Below, one piece after another: positions 15,884 through 25,567 of a stretch of 64,000 nt of DNA. The notes beneath the pieces are model-generated. The model was not told where the DNA came from. It saw only the letters and a program-made list of their open reading frames with translations, and did not search any database. The stretch comes from Candidatus Nitronauta litoralis (lineage in GTDB: Bacteria > Nitrospinota > Nitrospinia > Nitrospinales > Nitrospinaceae). The position numbers and the translations under genes are program-made. The first letter of the stretch is position 1. Each line of letters opens with the position of its first letter. The stretch is from the NCBI GenBank assembly GCA_015698285.1, contig CP048685.1:868001-932000 (forward strand), written 5' to 3'.

Positions 15884-16636
15884 TTATGAGGATGAAGCAC
15901 ACCGGAAGCCGATATGGTTGAAGCGGCCTGAGGGAAGTTCATAATTTCTCCGGGAGGCGCGGAGGAATTCGGCAAAGTCGCGCCAGGAACCGCCACGGAT
16001 CACTCGGTACTTGCCGCTGAACGGTCCTTTCGGGTCTTTCGGGGGACTGGTCGCATAATAGTTATCTGCGTAATGATCCGCCACCCATTCCCAGACGTTT
16101 CCTGATATATCGACCAGTCCTGCAGCGTTGGGTTTGACCTGCCCGACCGGATGCGTTTTGCGCCCGGAATTGTCCCAGTACCATGCGAAGGCACCGTCAA
16201 TCTCCTCCCCCCAGAAATAGGTGGAGGTCGATCCCGCTCGTGTGGCCTTTTCCCATTCCGCTTCCGTCGGCAGACGCTTGCCGACCTTCCTGCAATAATC
16301 GCGGGCCTCGTACCAGGTCACCTGCTCCACCGGCAGGTCGTCTCCTTTAAAATCCGAAGGATTGCGTTTGGAAACTTCACGGTAAGCCTTCTGCGTGACT
16401 TCTGTTTTATCAATATAAAAAGAAGAGACTTCGACAACATGTGGAGTTTCATCGGACGAGGCATCGGATCCCATCCTGAACTCTCCAGCCGGAATAAGGA
16501 TCATGCTATCCGGGGCATCTTTTTGTGGCGTAGCAACGGCTCCTGCCAGCCCCGTAACAATTATCAGGAAAATTGTCACCAAAAGACCCCAACCAGGCCT
16601 CAGGTGTCTGTGCCAATTTGCCGTTAAGGTAGCCAT
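15884..16636 (-). CDS. Membrane-anchored or exported SUMF1/FGE-sulfatase-fold protein
   Basis: The protein has 250 residues with an N-terminal signal or anchor helix (GWGLLVTIFLIIVTGLAGAV, residues 16-35). SUMF1-fold motifs in order are MILIPAGEFRMGSD, YIDKTEVTQKAYREV, VEQVTWYEARDYC, GKRLPTEAEWEKATR, GNVWEWVADHY, YRVIRGGSW and GFRCA. One C-terminal cysteine is present in GFRCA, but the second catalytic cysteine a few residues upstream is not seen (RRNYELPSGRFNH). Formylglycine synthase activity is therefore doubtful. Its start codon lies only 21 bp from the divergent protease start. Confidence 0.88.
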   Translation of the reverse strand: MATLTANWHRHLRPGWGLLVTIFLIIVTGLAGAVATPQKDAPDSMILIPAGEFRMGSDASSDETPHVVEVSSFYIDKTEVTQKAYREVSKRNPSDFKGDDLPVEQVTWYEARDYCRKVGKRLPTEAEWEKATRAGSTSTYFWGEEIDGAFAWYWDNSGRKTHPVGQVKPNAAGLVDISGNVWEWVADHYADNYYATSPPKDPKGPFSGKYRVIRGGSWRDFAEFLRASRRNYELPSGRFNHIGFRCASSS

Positions 16637-16657
16637 GACTCATTCTACCAAATCCTC

Positions 16658-17488
16658 ATGGCACTGATCCCTCCATTCAGTTTCGATTGCGTCGTCGGCC
16701 TCGGGGTACGCGAGCAGGACGGGTATATCGAGTGGGTGGGCACAGGAACCCTGGTGGGCCGTCCATTTTCGGTTAACGGGAACGGACAGAACCGCTGCCA
16801 TGTATTCCTGGTGACCAACCGCCACGTACTGAAAAAACTCACCACCATGGTGATCCGTTTCAACCCGCGCGATGCTTCCGAGTCAAAAGACTTCGACATT
16901 CCCCTGTTGGATACCAACGGCAACACCTTGTGGAAAAGCCATCCGGATGATGAAGTCGACTTGGCGGCGCTTGGAATGGATGCGGACTTTCTGGCCCGCG
17001 AGGAAATCCGCTACGAATTTTTTAATTTGAACGATCAGGCCATGGCCCTGCCGGAGATGAAAGAACGCGGCGTATCGGAGGGTGATTTTATTTACACACT
17101 GGGATTCCCGATGGGCATTGTTGATGTGGACCGGCTGTACGTCATCGCAAGAATGGGATGTATCGCGCGTCTCCGCGATACGCTCGGCGGTCATCGCAAG
17201 GACTTTTTAATCGACGCGTTTATTTTTCCCGGCAACAGCGGGGGTCCGGTGTTATACAAACCCGAAATCACCAGTATCGAAGGCACCGCCTCAGTCGGCA
17301 AGGCCGCGTTCATCGGGATCGTCGCCGGGTATCTCACGTTTCGGGATACCGCAGTCAGTCACCAGACCGGTGCGGCACGTGTGATATTCGAAGAAAATGC
17401 AGGCCTTGCGGTTGTCCATACGGTAGATCAGGTCGCCGAAACGGTAGAGCGCTGTTTCAAATCCGCCCGCATTAAAGAGCTGGCGTAA
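16658..17488 (+). CDS. Trypsin-like serine peptidase, probably cytoplasmic
   Basis: The 276-residue protein has the chymotrypsin-fold catalytic triad: His in LVTNRHVL, Asp in DDEVDLAALG and Ser in FPGNSGGPVLY. GTGTLVGR precedes the histidine as in HtrA or S1-like proteases. No signal peptide and no PDZ domain are visible, so it is not a standard DegP. The N-terminus MALIPPFSFDCVVGLG starts directly at the protease fold. ATG 16658 lacks a clear ribosome site. Only 21 bp separate it from the divergent gene, so one promoter must lie inside the neighbour's coding region, or a start is misplaced. Confidence 0.85.
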   Translation: MALIPPFSFDCVVGLGVREQDGYIEWVGTGTLVGRPFSVNGNGQNRCHVFLVTNRHVLKKLTTMVIRFNPRDASESKDFDIPLLDTNGNTLWKSHPDDEVDLAALGMDADFLAREEIRYEFFNLNDQAMALPEMKERGVSEGDFIYTLGFPMGIVDVDRLYVIARMGCIARLRDTLGGHRKDFLIDAFIFPGNSGGPVLYKPEITSIEGTASVGKAAFIGIVAGYLTFRDTAVSHQTGAARVIFEENAGLAVVHTVDQVAETVERCFKSARIKELA

Positions 17489-17506
17489 CTACCCCCCCCC
17501 CATTCT

Positions 17507-17818
17507 TTATTTCCGCATAAAACTTTCGACCTGGTTGGCAATCATGCCTGCCATGGCACCACCGGTTCCGGCTGAAATAATAAAAATGTCGTGGTCGCCT
17601 GTTTTCCACCCGATAAAGGCCCCCAACGCCACACCACCGCATACAATCAGGATATAACGTAATCCGCCCAGCCAGCCAATCAGGGCCCCCATCCCTGCAC
17701 CAAGCGCTCCCGCAATGACAGACAACATCACGCTATGCACCACCACGCCTATGAGAATGCCATTGATCCCCAAAAGCAGGGTCCCCAGTAAAATGTTTTG
17801 CTTGCGGTCTTTATCCAT
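17507..17818 (-). CDS. Small glycine-zipper membrane protein
   Basis: The 103-residue protein is largely hydrophobic, with glycine-rich helices: ILLGTLLLGINGILIGVVV, SVIAGALGAGMGALIGWLGG, YILIVCGGVALGAFIGW and IISAGTGGAMAGMIAN. The GxxxG spacing suggests tightly packed transmembrane helices, as in glycine-zipper proteins. No family or function is recognised. It converges on the protease gene with 18 bp between. Confidence 0.65.
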   Translation of the reverse strand: MDKDRKQNILLGTLLLGINGILIGVVVHSVMLSVIAGALGAGMGALIGWLGGLRYILIVCGGVALGAFIGWKTGDHDIFIISAGTGGAMAGMIANQVESFMRK

Positions 17819-17924
17819 TCGTCACATATTATGAGTACCACTTGGCGGGTGCTCGGTGCACGTCCAACATCCTGAAACATTTTTGCCTACTCAAAATAAC
17901 TGAGCACATCGCATCATGTTTCCC

Positions 17925-17944
17925 GTTGGCTGACCATAAGGTCC
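17925..17944 (+). repeat. GTTGGCTGACC-type short hairpin repeat
   Basis: GTTGGCTGACCATAAGGTCC has GACC and GGTC pairing around an ATAA loop. It ends 44 bp before the start at 17988. Copies at 40296-40315 and 51744-51763 lie 33 and 39 bp before starts; a minus-strand copy is at 3928. Confidence 0.6.
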
Positions 17945-17987
17945 GCGGAACACACATAATAACCTTAACCCGTTCTATAAGGTATTT

Positions 17988-18842
17988 ATGAATTTTAAAT
18001 TCCAGGCCAGTGTTCCGGTTCTTTTGATATTCGCCCTGTTGCTAAGTGGATTCACTATGACCGGATTCAAATCGCCGGACAGCGTTTTGGTCGATCCTGA
18101 AACCAGTCGTTTGTATGTTTCAAACGTCAACGGTTCGCCGGCATTAAGTGATGGGAACGGGTTTATCTCCTTACTCGATCCTTCCGGAAAACCTGTCAAC
18201 ATGCACTTCATCCGTTCCGGACGTGGGGGAGTCAACCTCAATGCCCCAAAGGGCATGGCTCTCATCGGACAAGACCTTTACGTTACTGACCTTCAACAGG
18301 TGCATCGTTTCGATAAAAACAAAGCCACCCTGAAGGGAACCATCGACCTTAAACTTCTTGGGGCAAAAAACCTGACCGGCCTGGCAGTGGGACCGGATGG
18401 TGTTTTGTTCGTCTCCGATCCTGCCACCAGTACCATATTTAAGATCGACACTGTTCATCAGCACCGGGCCGCCGTCCATGTGCGCGACCAGGCGCTCGGC
18501 CAACCCACCTCACTCTTATACGATGCGGCCCATCACCGGTTGCTGGCGGGTTGCTGGGGATCAGGACAACTTTTATTCATCGGTGAAGATGGAAAAATAT
18601 TTTCGTTGATGCAAAAACGGTTCAAGCGAATCAAGAGCCTGCATTTTGACCGTGAGGGTCATTTACTGTTCGCTGCCCTGGTGACCGGGAAAATTTACCG
18701 GCTGAGAAATTATGAAAAACTTGAGGTGGTCCGGGAAAATCTGGTGACTCCGGCCAACTTCGCTCTGGACAAGGATGGCAGACGTCTGGTTGTACCATCC
18801 TACCGGGGCAATATTGTTTTTTCATTCGGCCTGCCTTATTAA
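17988..18842 (+). CDS. Exported SMP-30/NHL-like beta-propeller protein
   Basis: The 284-residue protein begins with a hydrophobic segment, VPVLLIFALLLSGFTMTG (about residues 10-27), likely a signal peptide or anchor. Repeated blade motifs follow: SVLVDPETSRLYVSNVNG, PKGMALIGQDLYVTDLQQVH, LTGLAVGPDGVLFVSDPATS, SLLYDAAHHRLLAGCWGS, KSLHFDREGHLLFAALVTGK and NFALDKDGRRLVVPSYRG. That gives a six-bladed propeller of the SMP-30/gluconolactonase-like type. Metal or sugar-lactone binding is typical of the superfamily; the actual substrate is unknown. AAGGTATTT before ATG 17988 is only a weak ribosome site. Confidence 0.8.
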   Translation: MNFKFQASVPVLLIFALLLSGFTMTGFKSPDSVLVDPETSRLYVSNVNGSPALSDGNGFISLLDPSGKPVNMHFIRSGRGGVNLNAPKGMALIGQDLYVTDLQQVHRFDKNKATLKGTIDLKLLGAKNLTGLAVGPDGVLFVSDPATSTIFKIDTVHQHRAAVHVRDQALGQPTSLLYDAAHHRLLAGCWGSGQLLFIGEDGKIFSLMQKRFKRIKSLHFDREGHLLFAALVTGKIYRLRNYEKLEVVRENLVTPANFALDKDGRRLVVPSYRGNIVFSFGLPY

Positions 18843-18863
18843 ACTCAACCCTCCTTCAAGTGT

Positions 18864-18899
18864 AAAAAAAAATCCCCTCCCAAACTGGAAGGGGATTTT
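18864..18899. terminator. Bidirectional terminator between propeller gene and pntB
   Basis: An A-run leads into AATCCCCTCC, loop CAAACTG, GAAGGGGATT and a T-run. The hairpin has tails suitable in both directions and sits between two convergent genes. Confidence 0.85.
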
Positions 18900-18928
18900 C
18901 TGGATTTCATTTTGAAAAATACTGCCGC

Positions 18929-20329
18929 CTAGCTCAGCCCTTTCAGGACTTCATCAAGACTTTTCTTGGCATCGCCAAATAGCATGCGGGTGTTCTCTTT
19001 GAAAAAGAGAGGGTTCTGAACCCCGGCATAACCTGTTGCCATACCCCGCTTCAGCACCACCGTCGTTTTTCCTTTCCAACATTCCATGACCGGCATGCCG
19101 GCAATCGGACTGTCCGGATCCGTCTGGGCTGAAGGATTGACGATATCATTTGCACCGATGATGACCGACACGTCGATGTCAGGAAAATCATCATTGATCT
19201 CGTCCATTTCATATACGATGTCATAAGGCACCTTGGCTTCTGCCAGCAATACGTTCATGTGACCCGGCATACGCCCGGCCACCGGATGAATTCCAAAGCG
19301 CACGTTTATTTTTTTCTTTTTGAGCACTTTGGTGATCTCGTTGACCGTGTGCTGTGCCTGCGCAACCGCCATGCCGTACCCTGGAATGATCATGACTTCC
19401 TTGGACTCCAACAGCAGCTGCGAAACTTCAGAGGCTTCAAGTGCAACAACCTCACCCTGATCTTCAACTGCGGCTGAGGAGGAGCTTCCTGAAGTTGTAC
19501 CGAAACCACCGGCGATAACGTTCAGGAACTTACGGTTCATGGCGCGACACATGATGTAACTCAGGATCGCACCACTACTACCAACCAGTGCGCCAGTCAC
19601 GATAAGCAGGTCATTGTTCAGCATGAAACCCGTTGCTGATGCAGCCCAACCGGAATAACTATTGAGCATGGAAACAACCACCGGCATATCGGCACCACCG
19701 ATCGCCATGACCATGTGTATCCCGAACAGAAGTGCGATACCGGTCATAATGAGAAGCGGCATCATACCGCCACCATGACCTGCCGCTGCCTGCTCGACAA
19801 ACATTTTACAGAGAACGATGGAGATGATCAGCAGGGTCAGGTTGAGCCAGTGCCGCGCGGGCAGAAGAACAGGATTACCACCGATCTTGCCGCTCAGTTT
19901 CCCGAACGCGATGACCGATCCTGAAAAGGTAACCGCACCGATCAGGATCCCGAGATAGGTTTCGATATTGTGTATGGTCAGTTCCGCTCCGGAGAGAGAA
20001 CCGTGCTCGCCCATAAAGTTTGCGTAGCCAACCAGAACCGCCGCCATTCCCACAAGACTGTGCAGGATAGCAACCAGTTCCGGCATCTCGGTCATCTGAA
20101 CCTTTTTGGCAAGCATCAGGCCAATGCCTGCTCCAACCAGCAGAGTGACGATCAGTACCGGCCAGTTACCGGAAACACCGGACATGGTCGCGATCAGTGC
20201 GAGGGACATGCCGATGATGCCGTACATATTTCCACGACGTGCGGTTTCCTGATTGCTCAGGCCACCCAGCGCCAGAATGAATAAAACGGTTGCCCCGATA
20301 TAAGAGGCGGTAACGACTCCTTGACCCAT
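18929..20329 (-). CDS. pntB: NAD(P) transhydrogenase subunit beta PntB
   Basis: This 466-residue inner-membrane subunit couples hydride transfer from NADH to NADP+ with proton entry. Residues 1-270 are transmembrane ([60 protein letters not shown]). The C-terminal NADP-binding domain III has [51 protein letters not shown] and [16 protein letters not shown]. It starts 9 bp after the pntA stop, with an AGGAGG ribosome site overlapping that stop, so the two are co-translated. Confidence 0.97.
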   Translation of the reverse strand: MGQGVVTASYIGATVLFILALGGLSNQETARRGNMYGIIGMSLALIATMSGVSGNWPVLIVTLLVGAGIGLMLAKKVQMTEMPELVAILHSLVGMAAVLVGYANFMGEHGSLSGAELTIHNIETYLGILIGAVTFSGSVIAFGKLSGKIGGNPVLLPARHWLNLTLLIISIVLCKMFVEQAAAGHGGGMMPLLIMTGIALLFGIHMVMAIGGADMPVVVSMLNSYSGWAASATGFMLNNDLLIVTGALVGSSGAILSYIMCRAMNRKFLNVIAGGFGTTSGSSSSAAVEDQGEVVALEASEVSQLLLESKEVMIIPGYGMAVAQAQHTVNEITKVLKKKKINVRFGIHPVAGRMPGHMNVLLAEAKVPYDIVYEMDEINDDFPDIDVSVIIGANDIVNPSAQTDPDSPIAGMPVMECWKGKTTVVLKRGMATGYAGVQNPLFFKENTRMLFGDAKKSLDEVLKGLS

Positions 20330-20338
20330 TTTCGCCTC

Positions 20339-21898
20339 CTATTTGCGGAACATTTCAAGCATGCGCCGCGTTACCGCGAAGCCACCTGTTATGTTGATTG
20401 ATGTGATCAGGATAGCCAGCCCAGCTAATCCCATGAGCAGGGGCTCGGTCGCACTGATTTGCAGAATTGCGCCAATCACGATGATACTGCTGATCGCGTT
20501 GGTAACGCTCATCAACGGCGTGTGCAGCGCAGGGCTGACATTCCAGATGACCATGTAACCCACAAAACAGGCCAGTACAAACACGGTAAAATGCGCCATG
20601 AATGCTGCCGGTGCAACCGCCCCGAGCCCGAGAAGACTCAGTCCGCCTATCCCGAAAGCAATGGCGGGACCCGTTGCCGAGGGTGCCTCTTCTTCCTTCT
20701 CTGCCACTACAGGTTCTGGTGCTTTTTCGGCGGGTTTTGCAGGAGCTGCCGAAAGTTTCGGTGCAGGTGGCGGCCAGGTGATTTCACCTTCCTTGACTAC
20801 CGTTGCCCCGCGCACCACTTCATCATTAAAATCGATGATCGCGTTGCCGTCTTTTTCCGGACACATATCCGTCAACAAATGACGCAGGTTGGTACCGTAT
20901 AACTGACTGGACTGCGCCGCCATACGGCTCGGCAGGTCAGTGTAGCCGATCAACGTAACGCCATCGACCTTGGTCACCTCACCCTCCTTGGTCAGCTTGC
21001 AGTTACCACCCCGTTCCGCTGCCAAATCGACAAGAACGCTGCCGTCCTTCATGTCTCTGATCATGTAATCCTTGATCAATTCCGGAGCTGGTTTACCGGG
21101 AATCAGCGCGGTGGTGATGATGATGTCGATTTCCTTGGCCTGCTCATGGAACAGTTTCATTTCAGCTTCGATAAATTCCTTACTCATGACCTTCGCATAA
21201 CCACCGGTCCCGGAACCTTCTTCTTCAAAATCAACCTCAAGGAATTCCGCACTCATACTCTCGACCTGTTCCTTAACTTCGGGACGCGTGTCAAAAGCAC
21301 GGACGATAGCGCCCATGCTCGTGGCAGCACCAATGGCGGCGAGTCCCGCAACACCGGCTCCAATGATCATGACCTTTGCCGGAGGTACCTTACCCGCAGC
21401 AGTGATCTGCCCGGTGAAAAAACGGCCAAAGTGCTGAGCGGCTTCAACCACGGCGCGGTAACCTGCAACGTTAGCCATCGAACTCAGAGCATCCATTTTC
21501 TGCGCCCTGGAAATCCGGGGGATGCTGTCCATGGCAAGCGCCGTCACCTTCTTGGCGGCAAGCTGCTTAAGCATTTCTTCGTTCTGTGCCGGCCAGAGAA
21601 AGGTAATCAATATCTGACCTTCGTGTAGTAAATCAATTTCGTTGCGGCTCAAATCCGGGTTCAGTTCTGGAGGCCGAACCTTCAGGATAATGTCGCAATC
21701 ATCCCAAACCTGCTGCGCCCCGCCAATCACGGTTGCGCCGGCTTCCTTATACTCATCGTCCGAAAAATTGGCAGCCGCCCCCGCACCGGACTCCACTGCC
21801 ACTTCAAATCCTAGTTTAATCAGTTGACGGGTGACATCCGGGGTGGTTGCCACCCTTTTCTCACCCTCATGCACTTCTTTGGGAATGCCAATTTTCAT
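20339..21898 (-). CDS. pntA: NAD(P) transhydrogenase subunit alpha PntA
   Basis: This is the 519-residue alpha subunit, with NAD-binding domain I and the first membrane helices. ATG 21898 ([20 protein letters not shown]) is the family start; a longer in-frame start at 22027 would add 43 unrelated residues. The core motif [20 protein letters not shown] is the Rossmann dinucleotide fold. After a proline/alanine-rich linker come about four helices ([54 protein letters not shown]). Domain I and membrane helices on one chain is the E. coli-type arrangement. Confidence 0.97.
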   Translation of the reverse strand: MKIGIPKEVHEGEKRVATTPDVTRQLIKLGFEVAVESGAGAAANFSDDEYKEAGATVIGGAQQVWDDCDIILKVRPPELNPDLSRNEIDLLHEGQILITFLWPAQNEEMLKQLAAKKVTALAMDSIPRISRAQKMDALSSMANVAGYRAVVEAAQHFGRFFTGQITAAGKVPPAKVMIIGAGVAGLAAIGAATSMGAIVRAFDTRPEVKEQVESMSAEFLEVDFEEEGSGTGGYAKVMSKEFIEAEMKLFHEQAKEIDIIITTALIPGKPAPELIKDYMIRDMKDGSVLVDLAAERGGNCKLTKEGEVTKVDGVTLIGYTDLPSRMAAQSSQLYGTNLRHLLTDMCPEKDGNAIIDFNDEVVRGATVVKEGEITWPPPAPKLSAAPAKPAEKAPEPVVAEKEEEAPSATGPAIAFGIGGLSLLGLGAVAPAAFMAHFTVFVLACFVGYMVIWNVSPALHTPLMSVTNAISSIIVIGAILQISATEPLLMGLAGLAILITSINITGGFAVTRRMLEMFRK

Positions 21899-22145
21899 TA
21901 CGCCCTGTACTCCCCTCGAATTGATAGTCACAAATGAGTGCAGAGAACCCCACAAATCAATATTTATAAGGCTTTCAACACCCAGGCAAAATAGCGTCAA
22001 AGGGTACCATATATTAGGCAAATCCAAAAGAATCTTGGCAAATGGATCGGGTAAAAACCGCAGAGGATTCTGTGAGGAGGAGGGTCTTCCTGGGGGGATT
22101 TTCCAATCTAAAGCAAATTTTCTAAAACTCAGGTGATCTGGCTTT

Positions 22146-23573
22146 TCAAGTGGGTTCTTTCCAACTATCTATCTGCTCACAAATTCTTCGGTGCATTGCA
22201 GAATCAATCAGATACACCCGGGTTGAGGCCTGTTCAGCTCTTGCCAAAGCAGCTTTAATCTCCCCTCGACCGTGGTAATCCCGGGCGATGTCCATCAGGA
22301 TCTGCGCCTCAAGAGGGGCATCGTCGAGGTCGCGCGCCACTTCCAGCTGATTTTCGCGAAAACCCAGAAAAAGGTCAGGTTCCCCCAAATCCCGGTAGGT
22401 ATCAGCGATATCCTCCAGAATAAACACCTCTTCACGGCGGTCGCCCAACCGACGCGCCAGCTCCAGAGCCTGCTTGAGCGGGTCCAGGGCTTCGGCAGCA
22501 CGCCCCAGCTTACGGTAATTCAACCCTAGACCAACTAATAGCCGCGCCTGCTCCCCCGAATCGCCGGTTTCGCGGATCCGGGCGTAAGCCCGCTCATAAA
22601 ACTTCACACCACGCTCGAAATCTTCCATTTTGATGTAGCAATGCCCAAGCCCCACCTGGGCCGCCGCTTCCATATCCCGGTCCCCAAGTTCCAGAGACAG
22701 GCCCAGTTGTTCGTTGTAATAGGACACCGCACGGGAAAAATCGAGCTGTACCGCAGACGCGTCTCCCAGATTGGCCAGCAGGTCGCCCAGTTCCTCGCGC
22801 TTGCCCAGTTCTTTCAAGATGCGGAGTTGTTTTTCAAAACAATCGATGGCACGCGACGATTCGCCAATCTTGCCAAACGCCAGCCCGAGTTTTCCGAGAG
22901 CGCGGCTCTCGGCTTCCTGATCCTTTGATTCACGCGCCAGGTTGAGGGCTGTTTCCTGATAGTCAATGGCCCGGCGGATATCCGTCAGGGTGGAATGCTC
23001 AATACCGAAAATATCTTCTGGCCTGTTTTCATCGGTGAAGCCGAGCAGGTCCTCTTCCGGCAATTCCCGGTGGTGAATGGAGCCGCGTTTTAGAGTGGAA
23101 TTACGGATGACGTGTTGCAGGGCCAGGCCCGTCTCAAGGCGTTTCGTCAGCTCGGCCAATCCGCTCTGGGTATTGGCAGGGTCGAGACGAACCGGAGGCT
23201 GACGGAGAAAATCGACAAGAGACTGTGGCAGTGATTGCATCCCCGGTTGCGGCGCATTGTCGAAGGGAACCGGTACAATCAGTAAACCCAGCCCCAGACC
23301 CACCTCAATTTCCAGCCTTACCGGGTCCTTGGGGTCACGCAAACCGGCCGAACCGGGTTCGGCTCCCTTGCTCCAATTTGGACCCATCAGAACCACCATC
23401 GCTGCACACTGATTGAGGATCTCTTTTAGAACGTCCTGCAATGGAATGGTCGCGTCCTCTGAGCCAGACCCGAGGATCTCCGACTCCCCAAAACAGATAC
23501 TGAGATGACGGACGACCTGGTCGACCAACTCCGGTGCTTCACCCTCGCGATAGCTTAAGTAGATTTTTGGCAT
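22146..23573 (-). CDS. TIR-domain protein with C-terminal TPR array
   Basis: The protein has 475 residues. Residues 1 to about 150 look like a TIR domain: [35 protein letters not shown] and [20 protein letters not shown], with a glutamate in RLEIEV where NAD-cleaving TIRs have their catalytic residue. Residues about 205-450 form six or so tetratricopeptide repeats ([80 protein letters not shown]). TIR-TPR proteins occur as signalling adaptors and as immune sensor-effectors. No defence partner is adjacent, so either role is open. Confidence 0.8.
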   Translation of the reverse strand: MPKIYLSYREGEAPELVDQVVRHLSICFGESEILGSGSEDATIPLQDVLKEILNQCAAMVVLMGPNWSKGAEPGSAGLRDPKDPVRLEIEVGLGLGLLIVPVPFDNAPQPGMQSLPQSLVDFLRQPPVRLDPANTQSGLAELTKRLETGLALQHVIRNSTLKRGSIHHRELPEEDLLGFTDENRPEDIFGIEHSTLTDIRRAIDYQETALNLARESKDQEAESRALGKLGLAFGKIGESSRAIDCFEKQLRILKELGKREELGDLLANLGDASAVQLDFSRAVSYYNEQLGLSLELGDRDMEAAAQVGLGHCYIKMEDFERGVKFYERAYARIRETGDSGEQARLLVGLGLNYRKLGRAAEALDPLKQALELARRLGDRREEVFILEDIADTYRDLGEPDLFLGFRENQLEVARDLDDAPLEAQILMDIARDYHGRGEIKAALARAEQASTRVYLIDSAMHRRICEQIDSWKEPT

Positions 23574-23905
23574 GGAGGTATTTTAAGGGGAAAGTGAAGA
23601 ACGTGCCTTAAAAAAATAGGCTGGGAAAACATAAGCCGGATGTAGAAAAATAAGCATCCAGGTTGTGGGCTCTTTCAATTTTAAATGGACTGTAGTTCCT
23701 CTAACTTTTAACCACCGAAGAAAATAAAAAGATATAAAGGTTAATCCGTATCTAAAAAATGTCCTGGAAGCAAGGACTCCAAAGTTCCAAATACTACCGA
23801 ACCAAAATGAAAATCGGAATGACATACGAAATGCTATTTCTCGTTTACACCTGCCGCCCTTTCCTTCGACAAGCTCAGGGTGACAGCAAAAAACCCGAAT
23901 ACAAA
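23574..23905. other. Intergenic region with a dispersed repeat
   Basis: 23862-23886 carries CCTTCGACAAGCTCAGGGTG followed by ACAGC, a copy of the repeat also found at 45105-45130, with diverged copies at 2055 and 6725. No convincing gene is present; an 80-residue minus-strand frame at 23583-23825 has no recognisable features. Confidence 0.5.
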
Positions 23906-25567
23906 CTAATCGAGGTCGTCGAAGACGCCGGAGGCGAGGGATTTGCGGGCGGTGCGGGCTTCCTGTTCGGCTCTCGTGATGCCGCCATCGTAATCATTGT
24001 AATCAACAAAATTCAATACAGGTTCCATTTCGGGGTGCTTTTTTAAATAAAGACGGGCCATGGTCTGGCACGCACGGCGGTATTTGGGATGCCCCGCCTT
24101 CTGCGTGCGCAGTTCGCAAAAGTGCTGCAGTTCGCGCAGGTTCATGCCCATGTTCCAGCGGATGAAGTGATTGAACAAAGAAGCGTATTGAGCCTCCTGT
24201 TCAAGTCCAGCGCGTTTGAGATCGTGAAACAAACTTTCCGAACGCTGGAAACATTCCTGCACCACGTCGCCCGATCCGACCTCTTCAATTTCCTCCGGCA
24301 CCGAGTAGCCGAGCAAAACACCCATGTTCTGCCGCTGTTGAGTCAGCATGCGGTGCCGCTGCAGGTCGCGGTACTCGGCGAATCCGGCAACGATGTCGAA
24401 TTGTATCGGGTAGCCGTGTTCAAAACCACGTCCCGGCCGATCGCGTTTGCTTTTGCGCTCACCCACATAGGCGTTGAAAATTTCCTGCTGTTTCTCCTGG
24501 CTCAACTGTGACACCACCCGCCGTATCTGCGCTGTCGGGTGTTGAACGTAAGGGAACAACATTGAAGCTAATATATTGACGAAATTATCGCCCGGCGTAT
24601 CCTCGAGCAACACCACTTCGGGTGATGATTCGATGGACTCGTCTTTAAACAAGTCGGTCGCCAACCTGCGCATGTTCTGATCGATATTTTTCAGATACGG
24701 TTTTTCGTCCGCACGTTTAATGAACGTCGGTATGAGGTGGTTCAACGCATCGCGAATCTCGGGAGCCAGCTCGTTGGCTTCGCCCAGTGGATGCGTCATC
24801 AACTTGGAGATCAGGCTGGAGAAAAACCGACCGTTGCCGACCAGCCCCACATTCGCCTGGGTCGACGCTGGTAGAATACAGCGGATCACATCGCATGCTG
24901 CGCTGCGTATGGTGAACCCATAGGCGATGCGGTGGGCCTTGCGTTCGCCATCGTCCTGCAGTTCGCTCGCGCCTGCCAGCACATTGCCTTCGGGGCGTTC
25001 CACTTCGATCTTGAAATCATCCGCAGTGAGCCGTTTGCGAAAGAGGTCCTTCATCGGTTCGACCAGACCGGCATAAGTTTCGAAAAGAAATTCCATGGTC
25101 GAAACATATTGGTCCGCCAGACCCGATTCCATGATGGCTTTGGGGCGGACGTAGCGCCAGCGACCCTGCCGTTTCTGATCGTACAACACGTAACGTGTCG
25201 ACTCCTCAATCGGCGAACCCCCGATGCGACAATCTTCGATGACCTTGGTCATGAGGTTGGAAACCTCTTCGATGCAAAGTGGAGCCACCGCCAGTTCAGC
25301 CACCGACTCGTCGCCAAACTTGTTGACCACCCGGTCGATCATCTCGCTGCCCTTGACATCGTTGGGTGTACCATCTGGATTCAAAAATTCGCGCGCAACT
25401 GTTTCTTTAAATCCCGTCGGTGCCCGGCTATACCGGGCCAGGGCAGCCCCAATAACTTCCGGGTTGAGATTGCTAATGGAGAACACCCGCGCCTCCACAT
25501 CGGTGAGGTAGGGTTTTAAAATTTCCTTTTCGCGGTCGGTGAGTTCTTCGGAGCGTTTAGGCTTCAT
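23906..25567 (-). CDS. Long ThyX-family protein (FAD-dependent thymidylate synthase-like)
   Basis: The 553-residue protein is about twice the length of classical ThyX. Two ThyX-like halves seem present. The first has ALARYSRAPTGFKETVAREF, KFGDESVAELA and EESTRYVLYD; the second has RRVVSQLSQEKQQEIFNAYV, EYRDLQRHRMLTQQRQNMGV and FCELRTQKAGHPKYRR. The ThyX signature RHRxxSxxxxSxR appears only as RHRMLTQQRQ, so FAD and dUMP binding may be altered. It follows the SUMF1-fold gene with stop and start abutting (TAAATG), which implies translational coupling. Whether it makes dTMP cannot be judged without knowing if another thyA or thyX exists. Confidence 0.8.
   Translation of the reverse strand: MKPKRSEELTDREKEILKPYLTDVEARVFSISNLNPEVIGAALARYSRAPTGFKETVAREFLNPDGTPNDVKGSEMIDRVVNKFGDESVAELAVAPLCIEEVSNLMTKVIEDCRIGGSPIEESTRYVLYDQKRQGRWRYVRPKAIMESGLADQYVSTMEFLFETYAGLVEPMKDLFRKRLTADDFKIEVERPEGNVLAGASELQDDGERKAHRIAYGFTIRSAACDVIRCILPASTQANVGLVGNGRFFSSLISKLMTHPLGEANELAPEIRDALNHLIPTFIKRADEKPYLKNIDQNMRRLATDLFKDESIESSPEVVLLEDTPGDNFVNILASMLFPYVQHPTAQIRRVVSQLSQEKQQEIFNAYVGERKSKRDRPGRGFEHGYPIQFDIVAGFAEYRDLQRHRMLTQQRQNMGVLLGYSVPEEIEEVGSGDVVQECFQRSESLFHDLKRAGLEQEAQYASLFNHFIRWNMGMNLRELQHFCELRTQKAGHPKYRRACQTMARLYLKKHPEMEPVLNFVDYNDYDGGITRAEQEARTARKSLASGVFDDLD

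Noticed and set aside
21899-22027. Extended PntA N-terminus from ATG 22027.
   Set aside because: The family begins at MKIGIPKE; the 43 added residues are unlike any PntA and overlap the likely promoter region.
23583-23825. An 80-residue minus-strand frame rich in Phe and Leu.
   Set aside because: No ribosome site, no recognisable domain, and composition typical of AT-rich intergenic DNA between the TIR-TPR and ThyX-like genes.
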